From Caldilineaceae bacterium (GTDB lineage Bacteria > Chloroflexota > Anaerolineae > Caldilineales > Caldilineaceae), in contig JACKBC010000001.1 of the NCBI GenBank assembly GCA_020634755.1, positions 124,001 through 188,000 of the forward strand: 64,000 nt of DNA. Reading direction: 5' to 3'. The stretch's first letter is position 1. Each line of letters starts with the position of its first letter. A program made the position numbers and the translations under genes. Shown here in pieces: positions 8,301 to 15,660 of the stretch. The notes beneath the pieces are model-generated. The model was given only the letters and a program-made list of their open reading frames with translations, did not search any database and was not told the DNA's origin.

Positions 8301-8745
8301 GCAATGCGCAGAAGGTTTCCGGCAGACTGGCGCTGAATTGGGCTCGGCCTATTCTACGGCCATGTTGGCGCAATGTCTGAGCCGCTTTGGCCAGCCAGAC
8401 CAAGCCCAAGTGGTCATGCAGCGATCGCTGGCATTACTGGCCAAAACACAGGAAAGGCTCTGCGCCGCCGAGATTCAACGCATTCAAGGTGAGCTGCTGG
8501 CAGCCGAGGCGCCAACCCAGGAGAAGGCCGAGTCGGCGCGCACCCATTTTGAAAACGCTTTGGCCATTGCTCAAGAACAAAATGCCAAATGGTGGGAGCT
8601 GCGCGCGGCGTTGAGTTTGGCTCATTTTATCCAGCCAAGAGAAGGAAAGTCGGCAGCTCATCAACAACTGGAGACAGTTGTCGAGTGGTTTACAGAAGGT
8701 ACAGAACAGACGATTGTCAAGCAGGCCAAATCGACCTTGCTATAA
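5398..8745 (+). CDS. BTAD/SARP-type regulator with AAA/STAND ATPase and TPR repeats
   Basis: A protein of about 1115 residues. Order of parts: an OmpR-like winged helix (residues about 10-90, LRIQLLGEFRI to LRNALHQLRNSL); a bacterial transcriptional activation domain of TPR-like helices (about 100-255, ending RVYHSCMTTLVRELGIEPGP); an ATPase with Walker A SAEAGLGKTR (about 306-315) and Walker B LLLVLDDAHWCDADTLEW; then a long array of helical TPR-type repeats to the C-terminus. This is the AfsR/MalT-like signal-integrating activator design. I chose the ATG at 5398; an in-frame GTG at 5359 is possible. No LuxR helix-turn-helix is present at the C-terminus. The gene is monocistronic and its leader follows three family A repeats. 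The target genes and signal are unknown. Confidence 0.9.
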   Translation: MAKGGRTILAATLRIQLLGEFRIQHDEQPLAEFNSPRLQSLLAYLILHRSVTHSRQHLAFLFWPDSSDSQARTNLRNALHQLRNSLPNIELYLQIESQTIAWRADAPYQADVAHFEDLIKQVDTTQPPALQRPLLEQALALYKGDLLPDFYEEWILQEREDWRQKYVGGLEMLVNVLEQQRDYRTAIDMCQRLLKFDPLLESSYTQLMRLHALNGDRAAALRVYHSCMTTLVRELGIEPGPTTQSVYEQLLKLEAAPPSPSAAPTASVTSLLPFETSLVGRDAVWQQMQTIWQQTAGGHPTLLTISAEAGLGKTRLATELTEWASRQGMHTATAHCYAAGGRLAFAPIVAWLRAPALTQARPSIEPHGFAEAARLLPELLQEHPNLPPPLPVTPQTEAWHRQQLFEALARLALPAPHPLLLVLDDAHWCDADTLEWVQYLFHTNPQAPLLLLATVRPEETQADHPMSELQRQLARMGKLKQIELAPLTSTETAQLVGQLAGHMAENGRDAHFDRQIFAETEGNPLFILETVRSTLDAGQTQVKSNHHSDSLSATLPPKIRAIMETRLMRLSPAARDLVAIAALIGRAFTLDVLTHVAEMDEDDLLLALDELWQQRIVREATAGETGGGAYDFSHDKLREVARATLSPMMRRMLHRRLAGALEELFAANLDEAAAQIALHYEQAGQSTAAIGFYQRAARFDHRRSAQHEAIFHLRRTLALLAKLPASAARDAQELKIQLALGALLLSTRGYADPVVETAFSRAWTLCRHSDDPATKFQTLWGLERYYLVKPELEKGQAITQELLLLAHQAEDAGLILEATYALGTYLFHYGSLGEAQRYLEQTLALFDRAQHGDHALHYAQDPQVVALTYLALALWCQGQLDQARARSQEAIAIARQIEHPYSLVVALTYAGVLHQFADEPAACAEKAAQAHALAQAHGFSLWISMSGFLQGWALAQQGDPQRGLGLMMQCAEGFRQTGAELGSAYSTAMLAQCLSRFGQPDQAQVVMQRSLALLAKTQERLCAAEIQRIQGELLAAEAPTQEKAESARTHFENALAIAQEQNAKWWELRAALSLAHFIQPREGKSAAHQQLETVVEWFTEGTEQTIVKQAKSTLL

Positions 8746-8808
8746 ATTATCCAAAATACAACACAGCGTTAACCTGTAAAAACATTGCTATTTAAACCAA
8801 TCTCCCAC

Positions 8809-8838
8809 TTGACATCATCGGCTCTCCGCATGTATACT
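8809..8838 (+). promoter_or_regulatory. Promoter of the tRNA-Ser gene
   Basis: TTGACA (8809-8814), an 18-base spacer and an extended TG-TATACT (8833-8838), about 60 bases upstream of the first tRNA. Confidence 0.75.
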
Positions 8839-8895
8839 TATCACTTGCCAAAGCGTGCGGGTGGCTCTCTGTTCGCCATCACGTTCCCGAAAGCT

Positions 8896-8986
<91 letters not shown>

Positions 8987-9036
8987 GCTGCTGCAAAGCT
9001 TGTCTTTGCGGCCAATCAAATAGTTTGTATCACTCT

Positions 9037-9129
<93 letters not shown>

Positions 9130-9154
9130 TTTTTCGTTTAAGATGGCTATTGGC

Positions 9155-9180
9155 GGTAACGTCAATGCCATTGTGACGTG
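9155..9180 (-). repeat. Fragment of a family A repeat
   Basis: GTAACGTCAATGCCATTGTG resembles the CCAACACCGTTGCGGTGTACTG end of family A and contains the inverted repeat ACGTCA/TGACGT. Only this end is recognisable. Confidence 0.4.
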
Positions 9181-9200
9181 TTAAAACTTGCGGCTAGTTT

Positions 9201-9276
9201 GCAGGTAGCGATCATATTGCTGGATTCAGTTAGATATTGAGCGCTGGTAACGTCAACGCCATTGTGGCGTATTAAA
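9201..9276 (-). repeat. Family A repeat, strongly diverged copy
   Basis: Starts GCAGGTAGCGATCATATTGC, has GGATTCAG in the middle and ends CGTCAACGCCATTGTGGCGT. Every landmark of family A is in the right order. It lies between the second tRNA-Ser and tRNA-Arg. Confidence 0.5.
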
Positions 9277-9284
9277 AATATTAA

Positions 9285-9361
9285 GCGCCCGTAGCTCAGT
9301 GGATTAGAGCGCTTGGTTGCGGTCCAAGAGGTCGGAGGTTCGAATCCTCCCGGGCGTACCA
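9285..9361 (+). tRNA. tRNA-Arg (GCG), CCA encoded
   Basis: A 77-base cloverleaf. The acceptor GCGCCCG pairs with CGGGCGT (first pair G-U). The anticodon stem CTTGG/CCAAG encloses TTGCGGT, giving the anticodon GCG. The T-arm is GGAGG-TTCGAAT-CCTCC, the discriminator A, and CCA is encoded (9359-9361). Most bacteria read CGN with an ACG tRNA edited to inosine, so a GCG anticodon is uncommon. Confidence 0.9.
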
Positions 9362-9412
9362 CCAAGAAAAGAGGCCGCTTCGTGTAAACACGAAGCGGCC
9401 TCTTTTCTTGGT
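9361..9412 (+). terminator. Strong terminator after tRNA-Arg
   Basis: A perfect 25-bp stem (arms 9361-9385 and 9388-9412) with a 2-base loop. The A-rich left arm and TCTTTTCTTGG right arm make it work in either direction. It starts at the last base of the tRNA CCA. Confidence 0.85.
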
Positions 9413-9725
9413 GTGCCAAAATGGGGACAGAAGGGTGCGTTATAGTTTGTGGGGCAAACTGGTGCGTCCCAGGATGGGGGCCTCTCCCAGATATTGCGCT
9501 GCAGCGCAATATTTGTCCCTCTCCACACGTGGAGAGGGACGCGGCGCACTCGCAGAGTGCAGAGCAGGGAGAGACGGCGCGGCGTGCGATATTGCCCCCA
9601 AATGAAACGCCCCGGGGCCGAATTAGTGCTTGAAAGGGCCGTGAATTCTGTAGTATAATTTCGATGTTTAAGCGCTGGGTCACTGAATGTGACATTCGCT
9701 GTTTCTGCTAAAAATGAAGGGTTCA
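9413..9725. other. Intergenic region with a multi-hairpin element
   Basis: No supported gene. It is dominated by the cloverleaf-like element at 9482-9573. GGGGGC (9476-9481) and GCCCCC (9594-9599) could close a further outer stem. Confidence 0.5.
9482..9573. repeat. Cloverleaf-like element with an outer stem and three hairpins
   Basis: The outer stem CTCTCCC (9482-9488) pairs with GGGAGAG (9567-9573). Inside are three hairpins in a row: a 22-base perfect palindrome (9491-9512), a 12-bp stem with a 2-base loop (9515-9540) and GCACTC-GCA-GAGTGC (9546-9560). It is not a tRNA. Only one copy is in this window. Confidence 0.6.
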
Positions 9726-10018
9726 ATGAAAGCCTTGCGTATACTCGCCGCCCACAACGAATGGGCCAACCGCAAGCTTTTTGATGCGTGTGCGGAAATC
9801 AGTGCGGCCAAGCTGACTGATGACACGCCACCCGTTTACCGACCTCCGGCTGGGGCCATATGCACCGCTTCCTGGGCAACCTATGGCAGGTGCAGATAGG
9901 CGTGACATTGCTTATGGCGCCGAAGTTAAACGGCGTTTGTGGGAACACGCGCAGACGAATCGACTCACGTCACCATGACAACGGGTTCATTGCGTCAACA
10001 TATGGATGAGGATCACGA
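9726..10018 (+). pseudogene. Frameshifted DinB-family gene remnant
   Basis: The first about 35 codons from ATG 9726 read MKALRILAAHNEWANRKLFDAC, the typical N-terminus of DinB/DUF664-like four-helix metal proteins with the first His. After about 9840 the frame drifts to an unrelated stop at 9897-9899. The next frame reads HMHRFLGNLWQVQ, which resembles the family's second helix (GSIHATLNHLWQVD type). The gene is thus broken by a frameshift and truncated; a normal member has about 150-170 residues. The remnant ends where the YitT gene begins at 10019. An assembly or sequencing indel is the alternative explanation. Confidence 0.6.
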
Positions 10019-10915
10019 ATGAACCGCAACTCAATGCGTCGCTGGCTGACGGATCACACGCTGCTTTTGGGCGCCGGCGCTCTCTATGCCATTGCGCTGA
10101 AATATTTTGTGCTGCCTTCCAAGGTGATTTTGACCGGAACCGAAGGCATTGCCGCTGCCCTCTCCTATTACCTCGATAATTATTGGTTATTCATCACCTT
10201 ATATCTTATATTTCAAGCCATATTGCTGATTTTTGCCTTTGCTTTTGTCAGCCGTATCTTTGCCACGCGCTCTCTGCTGGTCGTGGCCACGGTTGTCTCT
10301 TGTTTGGCCTTTTTGCCCGAATTGCAATTTGCACATCCAGAACCGCAAAATGAGCGCATTATCTTGGTCATCTTTGGCGGCATCTTGGCCGGCGTGGCCA
10401 AGGCCATTGCCTTTCAAAATCGCGGTTCGACTGGCGATGAGGATATTCTGGGCGCTTACTTTGCCATGAAATATCTGAAACCGGTTGGTTTAATCTCTGT
10501 GTTTGCGGCCATTGGTTCTACCACATTTGGCCTCATTATGGATTTTCTGAAGACCGGCAATTTCGAAGTCGCCATTAATACGCTGATGTACACCGCCATC
10601 TATATCTTTGCCTCTGCTGAGACGCTCAACAACCTCTATCGCAAGTTCAGGGTAACCATGGTGGCAATTATCACGTACAAATATGAGCCCGTGGGCCAAG
10701 CCATTACAGGTACCTTTGGTCATCGCACCTATACAGTGCAGCCTGGCGTGGGCGGCCGCAGCGGTGAATCGTTCTGGATGGTCCGCACAATTATTACCCA
10801 CGAAGAACTGCCCCAGATGCTGGAAGCAATCGAGCAGGCCGATCCCGACTGTTTTTATTACCATCACGATATTGAGGGTGTTTCCCGGCGCTATTATATT
10901 GCGCCCATTGGGTGA
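10019..10915 (+). CDS. YitT family membrane protein (DUF161/DUF2179)
   Basis: A 298-residue protein. The first about 205 residues contain five to six membrane segments with the YitT landmarks ALKYFVLPSKVILTGTEGIA (near residue 25) and AFQNRGSTGDEDILGAYFA (near 130). The last about 80 residues are the soluble DUF2179 domain (TYTVQPGVGGRSGESFWMVRTII). The family is widespread and of unknown transport function. Start ATG 10019 overlaps the decayed DinB tail; a GAGGATC site lies upstream. The stop is followed by a short tandem duplication of the last coding bases (10897-10937), so the last six codons appear twice, the second time as non-coding DNA. Confidence 0.88.
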   Translation: MNRNSMRRWLTDHTLLLGAGALYAIALKYFVLPSKVILTGTEGIAAALSYYLDNYWLFITLYLIFQAILLIFAFAFVSRIFATRSLLVVATVVSCLAFLPELQFAHPEPQNERIILVIFGGILAGVAKAIAFQNRGSTGDEDILGAYFAMKYLKPVGLISVFAAIGSTTFGLIMDFLKTGNFEVAINTLMYTAIYIFASAETLNNLYRKFRVTMVAIITYKYEPVGQAITGTFGHRTYTVQPGVGGRSGESFWMVRTIITHEELPQMLEAIEQADPDCFYYHHDIEGVSRRYYIAPIG

Positions 10916-10937
10916 TATATTGCGCCCATTGGGTAAT
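10897..10937. repeat. Tandem duplication across a stop codon
   Basis: ATATTGCGCCCATTGGGT occurs twice in tandem, separated by GAT. The first copy encodes the YitT C-terminus (IAPIG) and the second lies after the stop. Confidence 0.8.
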
Positions 10938-11023
10938 CGATGAGCCTATAAGTTAAGGGGTTTTTTAGAGAGCCATGTGGTTGCGCTTCTCGATTTTTGC
11001 CGCGACAGTGGTATGATTGAACC

Positions 11024-13030
11024 ATGAACGACGACACGGCAATATTGGGCGCACCCAAAGGGGAAAAGCTACGCCGTTGGCCGCTGCTAATCTTACTGGT
11101 GCTGGCGCTCCTGCTCTATTTGCTCACGCTGGACAATGGCTTCCTGCCGCGTGAATTAGAGGGCGGCGATCTGATTACGCATCAATATGCACAGGTGCAG
11201 GCGCGGCCCAGCAACGCGCCGGGCTATCCGCTCTACACCATGGGCGGCTGGTTGTGGTTTCACGGGCTGCGCGGGCTGCTGCGGTTGGCGGGCGATTCGT
11301 CCCCCAATCCCATTCCCCTTTTGAGCAGCTACAGCACGTTGTGGGCCTTTGTGGCGCTGTGGCTTTTTTATCTGATATTGTATCGGCTCAGCCAGGGACG
11401 ATGGTGGCTGGCTTGGCTGATCAGCGCATTTTATGCCATCACCTACTTCTTTTGGTATTACGCCACCACCACTGAACAATATTCCAGCGCCGTGGCGCAG
11501 ACCTTGGCCATTGTCTATTTTTATTTGCGCTGGCGCGAAGGCGATGCCAAGGCCAATGGCGCGTTCTATGCAATGGTGCTGCTGTGCGGCATGGCGCTGG
11601 CCCACATGCTCACTGTTGCGCTGATCGTGCCGCCGCTGGTGCTGGTCGTGCTGTGGCAGTCGCCGCAGCTCTTGCGCAGTGTCCGTACGGTTGTGGGTGC
11701 GGTTGTGGTGGCGCTGCTGCCGCTGGCTAGCTATCTGTATGTGTATGCGCGTGGCGCAGCGCACCCAGAATGGTGGGGCCGCGGCGATTGGCATACGGCG
11801 AGCCAATGGTTTTGGGCTTTCCTGAGCACGGCCCAAGGGCGCGAGGAACTGAGCTGGGGGCTGGAGGCCGGGCGTCCATTTTGGGGCGGCGGCTTTCCGC
11901 AGATGATGTGGCAGGAGTTGAGCATTCCGCTTTTTGTATTGGGGGTAATCGGCATTCTGTTTTTAGGCCGACGCATGGCCGTGTTGCTCTATGGTGCGCT
12001 CTTCTTGTACGCGGCTTTCTGCTGGGCCTATCGCTTTGGCAACTGGTATCAAGTGATTCTGCCGGCCTATCCGCTGATTCTGCTGGGGCTGGCCGGGTGG
12101 AGCCGGCTGCTGGACCGACGACTTTCCGCCGCGGCAAATCGATATGTGCAGGTTGCCGCGGCGCTTTTGCTCTGTGTGGCCATTGGGTGGCGAGCCCAAG
12201 CCTCGTGGCCCGCCGCAGACAGCCGCAACCGTTCCGACGACACAGCGTTGCCCCACGCCGGTATGTTGATTGCACAGCCGCTACCGGCAGCCGCCGCGCT
12301 CTTTGCCCCGGTGCAAGATGCGCTGGCCCTCCAATATCTGATCGACATTTGGGGCATCCGCCCCGATCTGCGCGTGGTGAGCAGCCGTCAGGCCGCCGCG
12401 ATTTTGCAAGAGAATGGGCCGCTCTTGGCCACCGTTGATGCTGCGCCAACCTTGCTAGATGAGTTGCCCGCCCCGCTTGCTGTTCAGTTGCAGGATCAAA
12501 GCGCCGATTGGGTGCGCGTCAATAATGCAGCACAACCAAGTACACTAGAACCGCCTGCCGTTGAGCTGGATGAGGTTGCGCTGCCGAGCGTCGTACTAGC
12601 TGGCTACAGCTTTGCGCCAACGCCTGTCAATCCCATTGCGCCCCAGTCGGCATCTCCGGCCATGGATCTGATTCTCTATTGGCAACTGGTGGATGGCGTT
12701 TGGCCAGAGGGGGTATCGATCAGCGTGCGGCCCACGCTGAAGGGCAATCTGATTCGCGTTCCTCAGGGAAAGCCAAATCAGGGCGAATCAAATCCGGAAG
12801 AATCAGATCAGATTGTGCAGCAGGACCGGCCGCGGCCGGTGCATGGACTGATAAAGTTGTCCGCCCCTTTTCTCCAGCAACAGCTTGTGGCCGATGCGTA
12901 TCGACTGGCGCTGGCCGAACCAGCACCAGCTGGCGTTGACGGCGTGAGCGTGATCTTGTATCAAAAAAAGGATGGCGGTTTTGAAAATGTGGCGGAGTTA
13001 GCGTTTCCACTGGACATGCGTGGGCCATAA
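11024..13030 (+). CDS. DUF2723 (TMEM260-like) GT-C membrane protein
   Basis: A 668-residue protein. The N-terminal two-thirds is a polytopic membrane domain with the DUF2723 signature: GDLITHQYAQVQ (near residue 48) and NAPGYPLYTM shortly after, followed by the FWYYATTTEQYSS segment. The Asp in the first luminal/periplasmic loop is the expected catalytic acid of GT-C enzymes. Eukaryotic TMEM260 is a protein O-mannosyltransferase; the bacterial substrate is unknown. The last about 260 residues form a soluble, probably extracytoplasmic domain of mostly beta character. It is probably monocistronic, 108 bases after the YitT gene. It meets the MATE gene tail to tail with a 19-base gap. Confidence 0.82.
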   Translation: MNDDTAILGAPKGEKLRRWPLLILLVLALLLYLLTLDNGFLPRELEGGDLITHQYAQVQARPSNAPGYPLYTMGGWLWFHGLRGLLRLAGDSSPNPIPLLSSYSTLWAFVALWLFYLILYRLSQGRWWLAWLISAFYAITYFFWYYATTTEQYSSAVAQTLAIVYFYLRWREGDAKANGAFYAMVLLCGMALAHMLTVALIVPPLVLVVLWQSPQLLRSVRTVVGAVVVALLPLASYLYVYARGAAHPEWWGRGDWHTASQWFWAFLSTAQGREELSWGLEAGRPFWGGGFPQMMWQELSIPLFVLGVIGILFLGRRMAVLLYGALFLYAAFCWAYRFGNWYQVILPAYPLILLGLAGWSRLLDRRLSAAANRYVQVAAALLLCVAIGWRAQASWPAADSRNRSDDTALPHAGMLIAQPLPAAAALFAPVQDALALQYLIDIWGIRPDLRVVSSRQAAAILQENGPLLATVDAAPTLLDELPAPLAVQLQDQSADWVRVNNAAQPSTLEPPAVELDEVALPSVVLAGYSFAPTPVNPIAPQSASPAMDLILYWQLVDGVWPEGVSISVRPTLKGNLIRVPQGKPNQGESNPEESDQIVQQDRPRPVHGLIKLSAPFLQQQLVADAYRLALAEPAPAGVDGVSVILYQKKDGGFENVAELAFPLDMRGP

Positions 13031-13049
13031 CAAAACCTAGTCATCTGCA

Positions 13050-14663
13050 TCATATTTTGCGCTCAACCAGATGGTAGCTTTGGTCGTCAAAACGCACCGA
13101 TACTTGGTGCTCCGGCAGCGTGTAAACCACGCCTTCCGCATCGACCATTTCGCGCGTGGAGGGAACGGCCATAAGCGGGGTGCGCACTTCGCGCAAATAT
13201 TGTTGCTGCAGCTGGGTGGAAAGATGGCGCAGGTGGGTGCGATAGAGGGTGGTTTTATGCAGCGCTACGGTCAGCCAGGCAGAGCCGCGCCAGCGCCAGC
13301 CCATATACATGGCGTCCAGCACGGACCCAATGACCAGCGCTATCCAGACGCCCAGCGAGCCCATGCCCAGCGGAAAGGCCAGCAGCCAAGCCAGGGAAAC
13401 CGAAATTACGCCGCGGGTAAATGCGGTGCTGACCATGCCGGGGAACGAATCGCCGGCGCCGCGCATGGCGCCGTTGGCCACCATGGCTACAGCGCTCAGC
13501 GGCAAAAAGACAGTATTGATGTGCAAATAGGTAACGCCGGTTTTCATTACAACCGGGTGCGCGCTGGGGTCAAAAAGCTCGATAATCCAGGGCGCCAATG
13601 CAATGACCGGCGCGGCCAACACAACCATAATCAGCAGGCCCAAGCCAATGGCCATGTTGCCACGCACGCGCGCCTCTTGCGGCTGCCACTGGCCCAGCGC
13701 CTGCCCCACCAATGTAGTCGCGGCCACGTTGAGCGCCAGCCCCGGCATAAATACTAACGCCTCCACCTGAAAGCCAATGGCCATGGCCGCGGCGCCATAT
13801 GTACCCACTTCGGTGGATGTCAAAATGCCCAGCACCAGCAGCCGCGAACCGTTGCGAAAGACCCCCTGGATGCCCGATGGCACGCCAATGGTGAAAATAT
13901 CTTTGAACATCTGCCAGTCTGGCCAATAGCTGCCCGGCAGCAGCTTGACCACATTTTTGCCGGAATAGACAATGAGAAAGGCAACCACGACGCCAATGGC
14001 GCGGGCGGTGACGGTGCCCATAGCCGCACCGGCAATGCCAAAGGCCGGAATGGGACCGGCGCCAAACATAAAAACGTAGTTAAAGAGCACATTGAGCAGG
14101 TTAATCGAACCGGTCATCCAGAGCGGCGTCAGCGTGTCTCCCGCCCCCTGCATGAGCCGGTTGAAAACCATGTTGAGCACCATAAACGGCGTACCCAAGA
14201 AAAGTATTTGCAAGTAGGCCGTCCCCAACTCCACCGCCTGCGGATCGCCGCCACTATTGGCCAACATAAGCAGCGGGCGCGCCAGAAGATAGCCGCCCGC
14301 CGTTAGCACCAGCGAGATCAGGAAGCCAGATGAGATCGATTGGCGCGTTACAAAGCTCATTTGTTGGGGATCGCGCGCGCCCTTGGCTTGGGCAATCAGC
14401 GTCATGGCGCCCGCGGCCACCGAAAGCAGCATGACCAACACCAGAAAGCGAATGGCCGTGCTCATGCCGGCCGCGGCAATGGCAATTGGCCCCAGACGGC
14501 CCACCATAAACACATCGATCACATCTACCAAGCTTTGCAGCAGATTTGTGAAGATGACCGGCAGCGCCAGCTGCCACACTTGAAACAAAAGGTCCTTGCG
14601 TTGATACCAAGCCCGGTCGGTGACAGAAGCAGGGAGCGTTTGGCCGACAGAAGCCGCAGTCAT
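13050..14663 (-). CDS. MATE family efflux transporter
   Basis: A 537-residue protein with the twelve-segment MATE fold in two halves: LALPVIFTNLLQSLVDVIDVFMVGRLG begins the first (MATE landmark near residue 40), and GVPSGIQGVFRNGSRLLV begins the second (near residue 260). It probably exports cationic compounds by Na+ or H+ antiport. The frame could start at 14819, but those 52 residues are polar and unlike the family. I chose ATG 14663, which has TTGAGAACC upstream. The C-terminal about 75 residues after the last membrane segment form a soluble tail that is longer than usual. Confidence 0.88.
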   Translation of the reverse strand: MTAASVGQTLPASVTDRAWYQRKDLLFQVWQLALPVIFTNLLQSLVDVIDVFMVGRLGPIAIAAAGMSTAIRFLVLVMLLSVAAGAMTLIAQAKGARDPQQMSFVTRQSISSGFLISLVLTAGGYLLARPLLMLANSGGDPQAVELGTAYLQILFLGTPFMVLNMVFNRLMQGAGDTLTPLWMTGSINLLNVLFNYVFMFGAGPIPAFGIAGAAMGTVTARAIGVVVAFLIVYSGKNVVKLLPGSYWPDWQMFKDIFTIGVPSGIQGVFRNGSRLLVLGILTSTEVGTYGAAAMAIGFQVEALVFMPGLALNVAATTLVGQALGQWQPQEARVRGNMAIGLGLLIMVVLAAPVIALAPWIIELFDPSAHPVVMKTGVTYLHINTVFLPLSAVAMVANGAMRGAGDSFPGMVSTAFTRGVISVSLAWLLAFPLGMGSLGVWIALVIGSVLDAMYMGWRWRGSAWLTVALHKTTLYRTHLRHLSTQLQQQYLREVRTPLMAVPSTREMVDAEGVVYTLPEHQVSVRFDDQSYHLVERKI

Positions 14664-14866
14664 AAGGTTCTCAATTTCTATTTGTTTGATGGCGGTTGCT
14701 GATTGACCGACGGATTTAATCTTTCCACCGCGAGGGGCGCGAAGATGCGCAAAGGGCACTCGGGTAGGTACTTCGCGTTTCTTTGCGTTGTTTGCGGCAA
14801 AATAAGATTTGTCAGTCAACCAGTGACGGTTGTGTGCAGCACGGAGCTATCATCGGACTGCCCTCA

Positions 14867-15475
14867 TTAGCCTGCGGGCTGCACAATACTCTTCCAGGCA
14901 ATGTTGTTGCGCATAACCATCAGCCGCTTTTGGCTCTGGGGAAAAAGCCCGTGCAGATTGTCCAAAATGGACATGAGCAGCGATGAAATCAGCGGGTCGT
15001 GCTGGCTCAGCAACATAGAGGCGTAGCGCATCAGCGGTTGCCCTTGACCATCAGCATGAAACAGGCGCACTTCGTCATTGAGGAGTCGCCGCACCGGACT
15101 GTTGACGGTGGCGGCCAGCGCCGGTACGCCCTGATGATAGCCGTTGCTCGCATCCAACCAGCCCAAGGTCAAAATGCCCACCAGCGTGGCCGTCTCGGCC
15201 AGATAATCTGGCGAGAAGATCTCTAATTCCTGGCGCGTACTTAAGCGCGGCCCCAGGCTGCCAAAGTCGGGATTGAGCAACATGGTGTTGTAGACCACAC
15301 CAACTAGCGAGCCCACTGGCTGGCCAATGTGTTCGGGTTTAATGGCCACAAATGAGCCAAAGGCATAATCCGCCGGCGCCGGCGCCTCTAGCGCTTCCCC
15401 CAACCCATTGATCTGGCAGATGTAATCAATGTGCGTATTTGATTTGACAATTTTGCCGATAGATAATTGTTGCAT
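14867..15475 (-). CDS. HAS-barrel-like protein
   Basis: A 202-residue soluble protein. The N-terminus (IGKIVKSNTHIDYICQINGLGE, then DYAFGSFVAIKP and VGSLVGVVYNT) looks like a HAS-barrel, the small beta-barrel shared by HerA helicases and ATP synthase subunits, here without an ATPase. The C-terminal half is helical (EVRLFHADGQ ... LISSLLMSILDNLHGLFP). Its role is unknown; HAS-barrels usually mediate oligomerisation or contact with a nuclease. No HerA or NurA lies beside it. The start ATG 15475 has no Shine-Dalgarno sequence, and family A copy A5 begins only 7 bases upstream of it, so the repeat forms the leader of the gene. Confidence 0.6.
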   Translation of the reverse strand: MQQLSIGKIVKSNTHIDYICQINGLGEALEAPAPADYAFGSFVAIKPEHIGQPVGSLVGVVYNTMLLNPDFGSLGPRLSTRQELEIFSPDYLAETATLVGILTLGWLDASNGYHQGVPALAATVNSPVRRLLNDEVRLFHADGQGQPLMRYASMLLSQHDPLISSLLMSILDNLHGLFPQSQKRLMVMRNNIAWKSIVQPAG

Positions 15476-15481
15476 GAGTAT

Positions 15482-15565
15482 CAATAGATCGCAATCGCCA
15501 GAGACAGAATCGGATTCAACAAACGAGGCCGGCGCCTATTGCGCCAACACCGTTGCGGTATACTG
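15482..15565 (-). repeat. Family A repeat, copy A5
   Basis: Runs from CAATAGATCGCAATCGCC to CACCGTTGCGGTATACTG, full length. It lies between two divergent genes, directly at the start of the HAS-barrel-like gene. Confidence 0.88.
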
Positions 15566-15660
15566 AGTATAGTATAGCAATGTTCCGGCAATCGTCCAAT
15601 CCAAAATGAAAGTAGTCATGATTTGCGAAAATTCGTCTGCTCCCCTAAAATCATTCTCTT

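Noticed and set aside
9162..9695. Minus-strand frame with a PGGFEPPTSWTATKRSNPLSYGR stretch
   Set aside because: This is the familiar spurious translation of the strand opposite a tRNA gene (here tRNA-Arg at 9285-9361).
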